This document shows positions 1-8,436 of a DNA stretch of 64,000 nt, in pieces. Below the pieces are notes generated by a model that saw nothing but the letters and a program-made list of their open reading frames with translations, ran no database searches and was not told where the DNA came from. The position numbers were made by a program, and so were the translations under genes. Source of the stretch: Lachnoclostridium sp. UBA3320 (GTDB lineage: Bacteria; Bacillota; Clostridia; Lachnospirales; Lachnospiraceae); contig DESG01000035.1 in assembly GCA_002361175.1 (NCBI GenBank), positions 1 to 64,000 on the forward strand, read 5' to 3'. Every line of letters begins with the position of its first letter. The first letter of the stretch is position 1.

Positions 1-189
1 GGACAGTTAAAAGTTCTCTATTAATTAAATACAAAAAAAGATAATATTTCAGACAAAGATGTGTTATACTTTAAGCATCCAAATTAAAAATACACACGCC
101 GAAATAAAATCAGGCATCTTATTTAATAAAAGGATTTCGCTTAAATGCAATTATTAGAAACAAGAAAAACATTTTTAATAGAGAGGAGA

Positions 190-222
190 ATGCAAGACGC
201 AGGGATTGCTATTTTATTATGA
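190..222 (+). CDS. possible 10-residue leader peptide
   Basis: A tiny frame, MQDAGIAILL, starts at an ATG placed just after a strong GAGAGGAG ribosome binding site. Its TGA stop overlaps the ATG of the following response regulator, which has no good binding site of its own. This arrangement would couple translation of the regulator to the leader. Alternatively the strong site may simply be what remains of an older upstream start. The rest of positions 1-189 holds no recognisable gene. Confidence 0.3.
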   Translation: MQDAGIAILL

Positions 223-905
223 AACAACTTTTTTTATTGGAAGATGATTTAAGTTTGATTAATGGGCTTTCTTTTGCTATAAAAAAGCAGGGATATGAAA
301 TTGTGATTGCTCGTACTACATTGGAAGCAGACGCACTGTGGACAAATGGAAAATATGATTTAGTTATTTTAGATGTATCGCTTCCCGATGGTTCAGGTTT
401 TGATTTTTGCAAAAAAATACGCCAGACTTCAAAAGTGCCTATTATGTTTCTTACGGCTGCTGATGAAGAAACAGATATTATTATGGGACTTGATATTGGC
501 GGAGATGATTATATTACAAAGCCTTTTAAATTAGCTGTGCTTATGTCAAGAATTAATGCCCTGCTTAGAAGAAGTGAAAACTTCAATACTAATACAACAG
601 AATTGAATTCAAATGGCATAAATATTATGTTGTTGAAAGGCGAGGTCTATAAAAAAGGTAAACTCATTGAGTTGACGGCAAGTGAATATAAGCTGTTGTG
701 CCTGTTTATGGAAAATCCTGACCGTATTCTTTCATCAGAGCAGATTCTTAGCAAACTGTGGGATTGTAACGAAAATTATATAGACAACAATTCCCTTACA
801 GTCTATATTCGCAGGCTTCGTACAAAGATTGAGGATAATCCTGGAGAGCCAAAACGTATTGTAACTGTCCGTGGCATGGGCTATAAATGGAGTACTATAG
901 ATTGA
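219..905 (+). CDS. OmpR-family response regulator
   Basis: DNA-binding response regulator of 228 residues with a receiver domain (about 1-115) and a C-terminal winged helix (about 130-225). The acidic pocket is EDD near the start, the phospho-acceptor Asp is in LVILDVSLPDGSG at about residue 52, and the conserved Lys is in DDYITKPF. The winged helix shows the usual YIRRLRTKIE recognition region and the GMGYKW end. It is followed nine bases later by its histidine kinase, then by an ABC ATPase and permease, so it most likely activates that transporter on sensing a peptide or envelope stress. It lacks a clear own binding site and may be translated by coupling to the upstream leader frame. Confidence 0.93.
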   Translation: MKQLFLLEDDLSLINGLSFAIKKQGYEIVIARTTLEADALWTNGKYDLVILDVSLPDGSGFDFCKKIRQTSKVPIMFLTAADEETDIIMGLDIGGDDYITKPFKLAVLMSRINALLRRSENFNTNTTELNSNGINIMLLKGEVYKKGKLIELTASEYKLLCLFMENPDRILSSEQILSKLWDCNENYIDNNSLTVYIRRLRTKIEDNPGEPKRIVTVRGMGYKWSTID

Positions 906-913
906 GGTGTAAT

Positions 914-1945
914 ATGAGAGTATTAGCAAATAAAAAAATTAAGTTGCTCTTTGAAAATATTCTAATATGCATTTTAACTTTTGCAATAATTATAGTATTA
1001 TTAGCAGGTTTTAAAGTTAAAAATGCAGTGATTTACATAGTGATTTGTTTTGTATTTATGAGTGCTATTATAATAGCACTCTGTTATAGATATTTTAAAG
1101 AACAGGATAAAATCATGGAAAGTGCCATATCGCAGATTACAGAATATATATCTGGCAATAAAGATATTATGATTGAATGTAATGAAGAGGGAGAATTTTA
1201 TAGATTATTTCATGAAGTAAATTCTTTGGTTGATATTTTAAATGCTCATGCCGAAAATGAAAAAAATGCAAAGAAATTTTTGAAAAATACCATATCGAAC
1301 ATGTCTCACCAGTTAAAGACGCCTCTTGCAGCTCTTAATATTTATATTGGGCTTATACAAGACGAAGCAAAAGAACTTCCAACTATACAAGAATTTAGCC
1401 AACTGTCCGAGCATGAACTTGACAGAATAGAAATACTGGTGCAGAATCTTTTAAAAATCACAAAATTAGACGCAGGCACGATTGTGTTAGAAAAATCTTT
1501 AGAAAATGTGTCAGAGCTTGCAAAAAGTGTGAAAAAGCATTTTTTGTTTAGAGCTAAACAGGAGGGAAAAGAAATCTGTTTATCAGGAAGTGAAGAAATT
1601 ACATTCTTATGTGACCGCAATTGGATTATTGAAGCAATAAGCAATCTTGTAAAAAATGCGCTCGACCATACTAAAAAAGGAGATAGTATACGTATGGAAT
1701 GGCGAATGTTTGCTTCTATTATCCAAATTAGTATAAAGGATAATGGCAGCGGTATACATCCAGAAGATTTATATCATATTTTCAAGCGATTTTATCGCAG
1801 TCGCTATTCTAAAGATACACAGGGTCTTGGTCTTGGATTGTCACTGACAAAGGCGATTGTAGAGGAACACAATGGAACGATTGAAGTAGACAGTACACTA
1901 GGCGTTGAGACTTCTTTTATAATGAACTTTCCTACAAAATTGTAG
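914..1945 (+). CDS. sensor histidine kinase
   Basis: Membrane histidine kinase of 343 residues starting at the ATG behind GAGGTGT. Two transmembrane helices lie close together near the N-terminus (about 14-32 and 37-57) with almost no extracellular loop, as in intramembrane-sensing kinases. The dimerisation domain carries the phospho-acceptor His in NMSHQLKTPLAAL (about 138). The ATPase domain shows an N box (NLVKNALDH), DNGSGI, and the G box GLGLGLSLTKAIV. It partners the regulator just upstream. The tiny external loop suggests that the stimulus is relayed by the transporter encoded downstream, an inference from kinases of the BceS type. Confidence 0.92.
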   Translation: MRVLANKKIKLLFENILICILTFAIIIVLLAGFKVKNAVIYIVICFVFMSAIIIALCYRYFKEQDKIMESAISQITEYISGNKDIMIECNEEGEFYRLFHEVNSLVDILNAHAENEKNAKKFLKNTISNMSHQLKTPLAALNIYIGLIQDEAKELPTIQEFSQLSEHELDRIEILVQNLLKITKLDAGTIVLEKSLENVSELAKSVKKHFLFRAKQEGKEICLSGSEEITFLCDRNWIIEAISNLVKNALDHTKKGDSIRMEWRMFASIIQISIKDNGSGIHPEDLYHIFKRFYRSRYSKDTQGLGLGLSLTKAIVEEHNGTIEVDSTLGVETSFIMNFPTKL

Positions 1946-1984
1946 GAAAATTGTAATATTGTTGTAGGATTTCTTTGTTATATT
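1939..1984 (+). promoter_or_regulatory. 11-bp direct repeats and -10 box before ABC genes
   Basis: Three direct repeats at exactly 11-bp spacing begin at 1939, 1950 and 1961 (ATTGTAGGAAA, ATTGTAATATT, GTTGTAGGATT). They are followed by a TATATT -10-like box at 1979-1984 with no good -35. This is the pattern expected of an OmpR-family regulator binding site that replaces a -35 element. The array overlaps the kinase stop codon. Confidence 0.55.
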
Positions 1985-2050
1985 ATCCTCATGGTTAAAA
2001 AAATTTACCATGAATATAAAGCTATCAAAACAGAAAGAGGTGTTTACACA

Positions 2051-2734
2051 ATGAACTTATTAGAAGTCAGTGATATTAGTAAGATTTATGGAAGTGGTGA
2101 AACTGCCGTAAGAGCATTAAAGAAAGTCAGCTTTTCCATTCCAAAAGGCGAGTATACAGCTATTGTCGGCGAATCTGGCTCTGGAAAAAGTACGCTCCTT
2201 AATATGATAGGTGCACTTGATACTCCTACATCTGGAAAGGTAATTATTGGCGGCAAAGAAATTTTTTCAATGAACGACCGCAGACTTACTATTTTTAGAC
2301 GGAGAAATATTGGTTTTATCTTTCAGGCATCTAATCTTATTCCTGAACTGACTGTTGAGCAAAACATCATTTTTCCGATGTTGCTTGATTATCAAAAACC
2401 CGATAAAAAGTATCTGGAAGAACTGCTTACGGTTCTTAATTTAAAAGAGAGACGTAATCATCTGCCAAACCAATTATCGGGTGGACAGCAGCAGCGTGTA
2501 GCAATCGGGCGTGCCCTTATTACACGTCCATCTTTAATTCTAGCCGATGAGCCTACAGGAAACCTTGATTCACAAAATAGCAGCGAGGTAATTACTCTGT
2601 TAAAAGAAGCGTCAAAGCAGTATGAGCAAACTATTATTATGATTACTCATAATAGAAGCATTGCACAAAGTGCAGACAGGGTTTTAAATGTATCAGATGG
2701 GGTTTTGACTGATTTAGGGAGGTGTCTGGAATGA
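2051..2734 (+). CDS. ABC transporter ATP-binding protein (MacB/LolD type)
   Basis: ATPase of 227 residues for the FtsX-type permease that follows. Walker A is GESGSGKST, the Q-loop is at FIFQASNL, the signature is [15 protein letters not shown], Walker B is [13 protein letters not shown] and the switch His is in MITHN. I chose the ATG at 2051 because it follows AGAGGTG; an upstream in-frame ATG near 1991 would add a non-homologous tail. Its TGA overlaps the ATG of the permease. The pair plus the upstream regulator and kinase form a module typical of resistance to antimicrobial peptides, where ATP hydrolysis acts mechanically on the membrane rather than importing a solute. Confidence 0.92.
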   Translation: MNLLEVSDISKIYGSGETAVRALKKVSFSIPKGEYTAIVGESGSGKSTLLNMIGALDTPTSGKVIIGGKEIFSMNDRRLTIFRRRNIGFIFQASNLIPELTVEQNIIFPMLLDYQKPDKKYLEELLTVLNLKERRNHLPNQLSGGQQQRVAIGRALITRPSLILADEPTGNLDSQNSSEVITLLKEASKQYEQTIIMITHNRSIAQSADRVLNVSDGVLTDLGRCLE

Positions 2735-5058
2735 AAAGTTATCTTAGTCTTGTACCAATCTCTGCACGAATTCATAAACGCCAAAGCCGCATGACACGTA
2801 TCTGTATTATGCTTGCAGTATTTTTAGTTACATCTATTTTTTCTATGGCTGAGATGTGGATTAGGGCAGAACAGACGGTTATGATAAAAAAGCATGGAAA
2901 TTATCATATTATACTTCAAGATGTGCAAGGTGATACAGCAGAACAGATAAGGAATCGTTTAGATGTTGCAGTTTCCTCTGAATATATTGAAATTAATAAA
3001 GATGTAGAAAAAGATTACTATATAAATGATAAAAGTGTGGTTTTATATGGCGTTGAAGAAGCATACCTTAAAGATATTATGAATTATCCTATTGAAGGCT
3101 CTTATCCTCAAAATGACAAAGAAATCGCTCTTAGTATGGATGCAAAAGAACTTTTTGGGATTAATGTAGGTGACAATATTACCATAAATACACCTTCAGG
3201 GAATTTTGATTTTACTATATCAGCTTTTTATACAGATGATTCAGAATTTAACCAGATAATTGACGGAAGCTGTGCATATATGGGACTTTCTACATTACAG
3301 ACAATCGCAGGTGCTAATAGTGAAAGCATAAATCCTAAATATTATATACAATTTTTGAATACTAAAAGTCTTGGCAAAACTATTGCATCTATAAAGGAGC
3401 AATACGAGCTTGAGGATAAAAATGTAGATGAAAATACTGCTATTTTGGGACTTACAGGAGCAAGTAGCAATCAAACTGTGAGAAATATATATCCACTGGC
3501 TATTGTCTGCTTTTTGCTAATATTAATTTCAGGTATCTTTATGATTTCAAGCTGTATGAATAGCAATGTTGCACAAAGAACAAGTTTCTTTGGAATGATG
3601 AGGTGCATTGGCGCAAGCAAGGAGCAAATTACACGTTTTGTAAGAATGGAGGCATTTAATTGGTGCAAAAGCGCTATTCCTGCTGGCTGTATAGCTGGTA
3701 TGGTATTGTGTTGGCTTTTATGTGCAATTCTTCGTTTTCTTGTTAAAGGTGAATGGGTGGATATGCCACTTTTTGGAGTAAGTGTAAGTGGTATTGTCTG
3801 TGGAGTGGCAGTTGGTCTTATTACTGTGCTTATTGCTGCATATTCTCCCGCAAAGCAAGCATCGAAAGTTTCTCCTATAGCAGCAATATCTGGCAATACA
3901 GAGACATCAAAAAAGATTCGTCATGCAGCAAATACCAGATTATTTAAAATAGAAACTTCATTAGGAATTAATCATGCTATATCAGCTAAGAAGAATTTAT
4001 TATTTATAACAGGCTCATTTGCACTTACAATTATTTTATTCTTGGTTTTTTCAGCTTTCCTTGAAATTGTGCGTAATCTACTTCCTTCAGAAAGTAACTT
4101 TTCGCCAGATATTGCGATTGTAAGTAATGAGAGTATCAATTCTTTAGATAAAAATCTTGTGACACAAATCTCTGAAATGCAGAGTGTAAAAAATGTATTT
4201 GGCACAATGCAGGAAATAGGTGTTACAGTTGAAGTTAATGGACAAGAAGAGGTTATTGATTTAGTATCATACGATGACTATATGTTTGAAGAAACTAAAG
4301 AATCAGTAGCAAGCGGAGACCTGTCAAAAGTTTATGGTGACTCTAATTATGCACTTACAATTTTTAGTGATGACAGTAAATTTGATGTAGGTGATATAGT
4401 AAAAATCGGCGATAACGAGATTGAAATTTCCTGTGTTGCATCATTTGGAATTGGAAGTGTCAGCGGAGGTGCAGTTATTATTTGCTCTGAAGAAACTTTT
4501 ATGCGTCTGACAGGAGAAAGTGGATATATGATGATAAATGTAATACTTCAAAAAGACGCATCTGAGGTAGATGTAAATAAAATTCAAAGTTTAGCAGGCG
4601 ATGATTTATTTACAGACCGCAGAGAAGAAGATAAGGTTGTATACGGCAGTTATTGGGTAGTACGAGTTGCTGCATATGGTTTTATCGGCATTATTGCCTT
4701 TATTACAGTGCTAAATATTATGAATAACATTTCCATGGGGGTATCTGCAAGAATAAAACAATATGGCGCAATGCGAGCAGTTGGCATGGAAAGTAGACAA
4801 GTGACAAAGATGATAATAGGCGAATCTGCCACCTATACTTTGTGCGGCACTATTGTAGGAATTGTTATAGGGCTTTTACTGCACTATTTAATTTATCTTA
4901 AACTAATTGCTACGCATTTTGGAGGAGCATGGAAAATTCCAATTCCAATAATCGCAATTATTTTACTTTTGGTATCTGTATCATGTGCAATAGCGGTATA
5001 TGCTCCTGCTAAGCGCATACGCAATATGTCAATTACTGCAACAATTAATGAATTGTAA
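2731..5058 (+). CDS. FtsX-family ABC permease
   Basis: Large permease of 775 residues, the membrane partner of the ATPase it overlaps. It starts at the ATG behind GGGAGGTG. One N-terminal transmembrane helix is followed by a roughly 200-residue extracellular domain, then an FtsX core of three helices (about 245-385). A second half repeats the plan: a helix at about 425-447, another external domain, and three helices at the end (about 640-775). The signature FFGMMRCIGASKEQI and its copy QYGAMRAVGMESRQV mark the two FtsX units. The closest functional class is the lantibiotic/bacteriocin efflux or MacB-like group; the actual ligand is not visible. Confidence 0.88.
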   Translation: MKSYLSLVPISARIHKRQSRMTRICIMLAVFLVTSIFSMAEMWIRAEQTVMIKKHGNYHIILQDVQGDTAEQIRNRLDVAVSSEYIEINKDVEKDYYINDKSVVLYGVEEAYLKDIMNYPIEGSYPQNDKEIALSMDAKELFGINVGDNITINTPSGNFDFTISAFYTDDSEFNQIIDGSCAYMGLSTLQTIAGANSESINPKYYIQFLNTKSLGKTIASIKEQYELEDKNVDENTAILGLTGASSNQTVRNIYPLAIVCFLLILISGIFMISSCMNSNVAQRTSFFGMMRCIGASKEQITRFVRMEAFNWCKSAIPAGCIAGMVLCWLLCAILRFLVKGEWVDMPLFGVSVSGIVCGVAVGLITVLIAAYSPAKQASKVSPIAAISGNTETSKKIRHAANTRLFKIETSLGINHAISAKKNLLFITGSFALTIILFLVFSAFLEIVRNLLPSESNFSPDIAIVSNESINSLDKNLVTQISEMQSVKNVFGTMQEIGVTVEVNGQEEVIDLVSYDDYMFEETKESVASGDLSKVYGDSNYALTIFSDDSKFDVGDIVKIGDNEIEISCVASFGIGSVSGGAVIICSEETFMRLTGESGYMMINVILQKDASEVDVNKIQSLAGDDLFTDRREEDKVVYGSYWVVRVAAYGFIGIIAFITVLNIMNNISMGVSARIKQYGAMRAVGMESRQVTKMIIGESATYTLCGTIVGIVIGLLLHYLIYLKLIATHFGGAWKIPIPIIAIILLLVSVSCAIAVYAPAKRIRNMSITATINEL

Positions 5059-5092
5059 ATAAATATAAGATATGCTAATTATAAGCATACAG

Positions 5093-5133
5093 AAAAGGTT
5101 ATCTTCTACTGCGAATAGGAGATAGCCTTTTAA
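5093..5133 (+). terminator. rho-independent terminator
   Basis: A long hairpin with arms AAAAGGTTATCTTCT and AGGAGATAGCCTTTT, with G-U pairs, lies 35 bases after the permease stop and runs into a T-rich stretch. It is placed to end the regulator-kinase-transporter transcript. Confidence 0.75.
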
Positions 5134-5209
5134 TAAGTTGTTTTTAACTGATTATATGTTTTCAATTGTACAACCGTTGGATAAGCCATATCCTTTAGAT
5201 AGTGTAACT

Positions 5210-5656
5210 TTACCTGTTATATTCCGCTTTCAAAGGAGCTATAACCTCTGGATTTTGTCTTACCCAAGCCATAGCACAGCTGCATAGAACTATAGTTAAG
5301 TGGTCATCTATAAACCCTTTATTTCCATTTTCTTTTAGAATTTCAATTAAACTTTCTGCGGTTTTTAAATCTTTGCTGTTAAATCCATTACCTAATTGGA
5401 GATATTGTAAAAAAACATCCAACATTTTTTCAAAATCCCCATCCCAATTAATACAGCCATTGTCCAAAAATTCACGTTGCACTCTCCCAGCTATTCTGAT
5501 AATTTCACCTTGTGCTGTTTGCGCTTTTCCATATGGTGGAACAAGATATTCCCAAAGCATTTGAAATGCCTTATCTTCGTCCCCTTCTAGGACATTGATA
5601 GGTGAAATACCGTCATGAATAGATTTTTCTGTAGATTTTGTATTATTTTTAGTCAT
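5210..5656 (-). CDS. conserved hypothetical protein
   Basis: A 148-residue soluble protein that I do not recognise. I chose the ATG at 5656 (MTKNNTKSTEK) because a GAGAGA site precedes it; a longer frame would start at 5671. After a polar N-terminus it is mostly predicted helix, with a central QGEIIRIAGRVQREFLDNG and INWDGDFEKML stretch and a C-terminal CSCAMAWVRQNPEV segment. It has no signal peptide or membrane helix. It stands alone between a transporter operon and a toxin-antitoxin remnant, so context says little. Immunity or accessory roles are possible but unsupported. Confidence 0.6.
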   Translation of the reverse strand: MTKNNTKSTEKSIHDGISPINVLEGDEDKAFQMLWEYLVPPYGKAQTAQGEIIRIAGRVQREFLDNGCINWDGDFEKMLDVFLQYLQLGNGFNSKDLKTAESLIEILKENGNKGFIDDHLTIVLCSCAMAWVRQNPEVIAPLKAEYNR

Positions 5657-5994
5657 TTTAATCTCTCTCAAAAACTTTGATTTATTATTTGGTTATTTTA
5701 GAGGAAGTATAGCATAAAACTTCCACTTTTTCAATCAATCTTTTGGACAAATTTTTTCGCTACAGCAACTTCTACATTAGGTGATGTTGTTTTTCCAATA
5801 TATAATAATTTACACATATGTACGGCAACCTATATGTGAGGTAATCATTTGAGCAAAGTTATACATTAAAACAACTTAAAGAAGAGCAACAAATAGTAAT
5901 GAAAGTTTAACAATAAATTATCCAAACTCCTTATTGATTTTTTGTTATTTTCTGCATATAATAAGAGCAGAAGAATGCATTGGAGGTGTTTATT
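5657..5994. other. intergenic region without a gene
   Basis: This 338-base gap between a minus-strand gene and the antitoxin holds a small GGAAGT/ACTTCC hairpin at 5703-5722 followed by a short T run, and the antitoxin promoter near its end. I see no coding potential in it. Confidence 0.5.
5934..5962 (+). promoter_or_regulatory. sigma-A type promoter of the antitoxin
   Basis: TTGATT at 5934-5939 and TATAAT at 5957-5962 are separated by 17 bases. They lie about 30 bases before the antitoxin start. Confidence 0.65.
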
Positions 5995-6318
5995 ATGGCA
6001 ATTACAGCAGGTCTTTTGCAAAGTTTAGTTCCTATTTCACAGTTTAACAAAGGTCAGGCAGCGAAGATATTTGATAGACTTCACTCTGAAAGAGAATTAA
6101 TTGTTTTAAAGAACAATCAGCCTTCTGCAATTATTTTGTCTCCTGAAGAATATACAAGACTGACAGAAATTGAGGAGGATTATTACCTTTTATTAGAAGC
6201 AAATAAGCGAATGGAAGATAATGGAAATAATAAAACTGTTTTATTTGATTCTGTAATGAGTAATTTAGGAATCAGTGAAGATGAACTTTTAGATACAAAG
6301 GATGTTGATATCGAATGA
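5995..6318 (+). CDS. Phd/YefM-family antitoxin
   Basis: Antitoxin of 107 residues starting at the ATG after TGGAGGTG. The N-terminal Phd/YefM DNA-binding fold is visible as LVPISQFNKGQAAKIFDRL, then ELIVLKNNQPSAIILSPEEYTRL, the usual order in the family. The C-terminal 45 acidic residues would wrap the toxin and block it. Antitoxins of this type also repress their own promoter. The TGA overlaps the start of a RelE-type reading frame that is disrupted, so here the antitoxin appears to have lost its partner. Confidence 0.85.
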   Translation: MAITAGLLQSLVPISQFNKGQAAKIFDRLHSERELIVLKNNQPSAIILSPEEYTRLTEIEEDYYLLLEANKRMEDNGNNKTVLFDSVMSNLGISEDELLDTKDVDIE

Positions 6319-6582
6319 CATGGAGTATTGAATTTTTAGAAGAAGCAGAAAAGGACATGAGAAAACTCGATCATTCAGCTCAGATCCAAGTATTAAAAGG
6401 GTAGTAAAAGTGGGACAAATCTTACGAATCTTATGAAAATTAAATTCAGAGATTTAGGCATTCGAGTTGTTTATAAGGTCGAGCGAGTAGATGAAGTTAT
6501 GAAGATTATCGTTGTTTCTGCCAGAACTGATGGGCAGATTTATAAGGAAGCAGTAAAAAGAAGAGAAAAGCATGATTTATAA
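6315..6582 (+). pseudogene. broken RelE/ParE-type toxin
   Basis: The frame starts at ATG 6315, overlapping the antitoxin stop, and reads MTWSIEFLEEAEKDMRKLDH up to a TAG at 6402-6404. RelE-family sequence resumes in another frame from 6412 as GTNLTNLMKIKFRDLG and runs through VVYKVERVDEVMKIIVV and SARTDGQIYKEAVKRREKHDL to 6582. Compared with complete family members, roughly 15-25 residues between the two parts are missing, including the loop before the central strands. A deletion with a frameshift explains this. The intact C-terminal half starting at ATG 6433 is too short to be a full mRNA interferase. Confidence 0.8.
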
Positions 6583-6654
6583 CAGAATATGGAATGAAGC
6601 TTTTGAAAACAAGGAACAGGAGGTTAATTTAATACCAAAATAATAGCGTAAAGG

Positions 6655-6690
6655 CGCATGGAACAGTAAATTGTAAACCATGCGTTTTTT
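6655..6690 (+). terminator. rho-independent terminator
   Basis: CGCATGG at 6655 pairs with CCATGCG at 6678-6684 and is followed at once by six T. It ends the antitoxin/toxin-remnant transcript. Confidence 0.85.
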
Positions 6691-6716
6691 GTGCATAATT
6701 GGAAAAAATAAATTAG

Positions 6717-6745
6717 TAGACAGTTTTGCTTGCTTTTGCTATACT
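6717..6745 (+). promoter_or_regulatory. promoter of the methyltransferase-hslO run
   Basis: TAGACA (6717-6722) and TATACT (6740-6745) are separated by 17 bases, 35 bases before the GTG start of the methyltransferase. Confidence 0.6.
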
Positions 6746-6779
6746 TATCTTTGAGAAATAAATTTATGGGGATAGTTAA

Positions 6780-7547
6780 GTGGAAAAAGAAGATTTTAAT
6801 ATATATTCTGATTTTGCATATGTCTATGACAGCTTTATGGACAATATTCCATATCAGAGCTGGTATGATTATTTACATGGGCTTCTTATGGATTACAATA
6901 TAAATAATGGCATAGTAGTTGACCTTGCCTGTGGTACAGGTACAATAACTGCTATGCTTGCGGCAGATGGGTATGATATGATAGGTATTGATTTATCATA
7001 TGAGATGCTTAATATAGCAAGAGGTAAATGTCCTGACAATGTACTTTTTTTACATCAAGATATCAGGGAACTTGATTTATATGGTACAGCTTCGGCTATG
7101 GTCTGTATTTGTGATGGCATTAACTATATGCTTGACGAAGAAAGTTTGTACCAAGTATTTGATAAAGTATATACTTTTCTTGACGATGGTGGTGTATTTA
7201 TATTTGATATGAAGACAAGGCATTTCTATGAAAATATACTTGGAAACCAAACTATTGCAGATAACAGAGAAAATTCAAGCCTTATATGGGAAAATGAGTT
7301 TGATAAAACCACAGGCATCAATGAATACTTTATTACTATTTATAACCTTTACTCTAAAGAGCTGGGGCTGTTTGAAAGGTTTGAAGAGTTTCACAGACAG
7401 AGAGCTTATCCAGTGGAAAAGATAAAGGAACTTGCTGCTAAGGCAGGGCTTGAGACAGTTGCGGTATATAATGCATTTACAAAAGAAGAGCCTTTAGATA
7501 ATAGTGAGAGAATTTATTATATTATGAGAAAGCGGAGGATGGCTTAA
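6780..7547 (+). CDS. class I SAM-dependent methyltransferase
   Basis: A 255-residue methyltransferase of unknown substrate, starting at GTG with a GGGGATAG site before it. The SAM-binding motif I is VVDLACGTGTITAMLA at about residues 43-58, with the acidic ribose-binding residue in MIGIDLSYEML. It begins YSDFAYVYDSFMDNIPYQSWYDY-like, a start common to small-molecule methyltransferases of Firmicutes (split here: YSDFAYVYD, then SFMDNIPYQSW). Its stop codon is directly followed by the ATG of hslO, so the two are co-transcribed. This pairing with Hsp33 suggests a housekeeping role, but the methylated target cannot be told. Confidence 0.85.
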   Translation: MEKEDFNIYSDFAYVYDSFMDNIPYQSWYDYLHGLLMDYNINNGIVVDLACGTGTITAMLAADGYDMIGIDLSYEMLNIARGKCPDNVLFLHQDIRELDLYGTASAMVCICDGINYMLDEESLYQVFDKVYTFLDDGGVFIFDMKTRHFYENILGNQTIADNRENSSLIWENEFDKTTGINEYFITIYNLYSKELGLFERFEEFHRQRAYPVEKIKELAAKAGLETVAVYNAFTKEEPLDNSERIYYIMRKRRMA

Positions 7548-8420
7548 ATGGATGGTGATTATATTGTAAGGGCATCGGCAGCAGGGCATACGTTGCGTGC
7601 TTTTGCAATTACAAGCAGAGATATTGTTGAAGAGGCAAGGCGTATACATGATACAAGCCCAGTTGCAACGGCTGCTTTAGGGAGGCTTCTTACAGCAGGA
7701 AGTATGATGGGCAGTATGATGAAAGGGGAGCGAGATATTCTTACTCTGCAAATAGATTGTAAAGGTCCTATAGGAGGCATAACTGTTACAGCAGATTCTA
7801 ATGCAAATGTAAAAGGATATGTAAATCATCCTGATGTAATATTGCCTCCTAATGCACGAGGTAAGCTTGATGTGGCGGGTGCACTGGGGCCTGGCTTTTT
7901 AAATGTGATTAGAGATATCGGTATGAAAGAGCCGTATAATGGGCAGATAGAACTTGTTTCAGGAGAAATTGCCGAGGATTTGACATATTATTATGTTACA
8001 TCTGAACAAGTACCTTCAGCGGTTGGACTTGGTGTTCTTATGGATAAAGATAATTTTGTTAAACAGGCAGGAGGCTTTATAATACAAGTTATGCCAGATG
8101 CAGATGATGAGATTATAGACAGACTTGAAGAATCAATTAGTAATATACATTCTGTAACAGATTTACTTGAAGATGGCATGAGTCCAGAGGATATACTAGA
8201 ATTTATTATGAAAGGCACTGATTTAGAAATATTGGAAAAAATACCAGCCAGATATCACTGTAATTGCTCAAAAGCAAGGGTATCAAGAGCAATCGCAAGC
8301 TTAGGAAGAAATGACATACAGGAGATGATAGATGAGGGTGTTCCTGTGGAAGTAAAGTGCCATTTCTGCAATTTAAACTATATTTTTAACGTGGAGGAAC
8401 TGGAAAGATTAATCAGGTAA
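7548..8420 (+). CDS. hslO: Hsp33 redox-regulated chaperone
   Basis: Hsp33 of 290 residues, a cytosolic holdase activated by oxidation and unfolding. The N-terminal domain (about 1-230) shows the conserved TAALGRLLTAGSMMGSMMK and GPIGGITVTADSN stretches. The C-terminal zinc switch has CNCS (CxC) and CHFC (CxxC) at about 238 and 270, the four cysteines that bind zinc when reduced and form disulfides under oxidative stress. It is directly abutted to the methyltransferase gene. In an anaerobe it would protect proteins during oxygen exposure. Confidence 0.96.
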   Translation: MDGDYIVRASAAGHTLRAFAITSRDIVEEARRIHDTSPVATAALGRLLTAGSMMGSMMKGERDILTLQIDCKGPIGGITVTADSNANVKGYVNHPDVILPPNARGKLDVAGALGPGFLNVIRDIGMKEPYNGQIELVSGEIAEDLTYYYVTSEQVPSAVGLGVLMDKDNFVKQAGGFIIQVMPDADDEIIDRLEESISNIHSVTDLLEDGMSPEDILEFIMKGTDLEILEKIPARYHCNCSKARVSRAIASLGRNDIQEMIDEGVPVEVKCHFCNLNYIFNVEELERLIR

Positions 8421-8436
8421 GGAGTTGAGTAGTGGA

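Noticed and set aside
3471..3896. A 141-codon minus-strand frame inside the first permease
   Set aside because: It mirrors the hydrophobic codons of the permease and has no start signal or family resemblance.
6433..6582. The C-terminal toxin part as an independent 49-residue gene
   Set aside because: It lacks the N-terminal helices needed for a RelE fold and has no binding site before its ATG; a remnant is the simpler reading.
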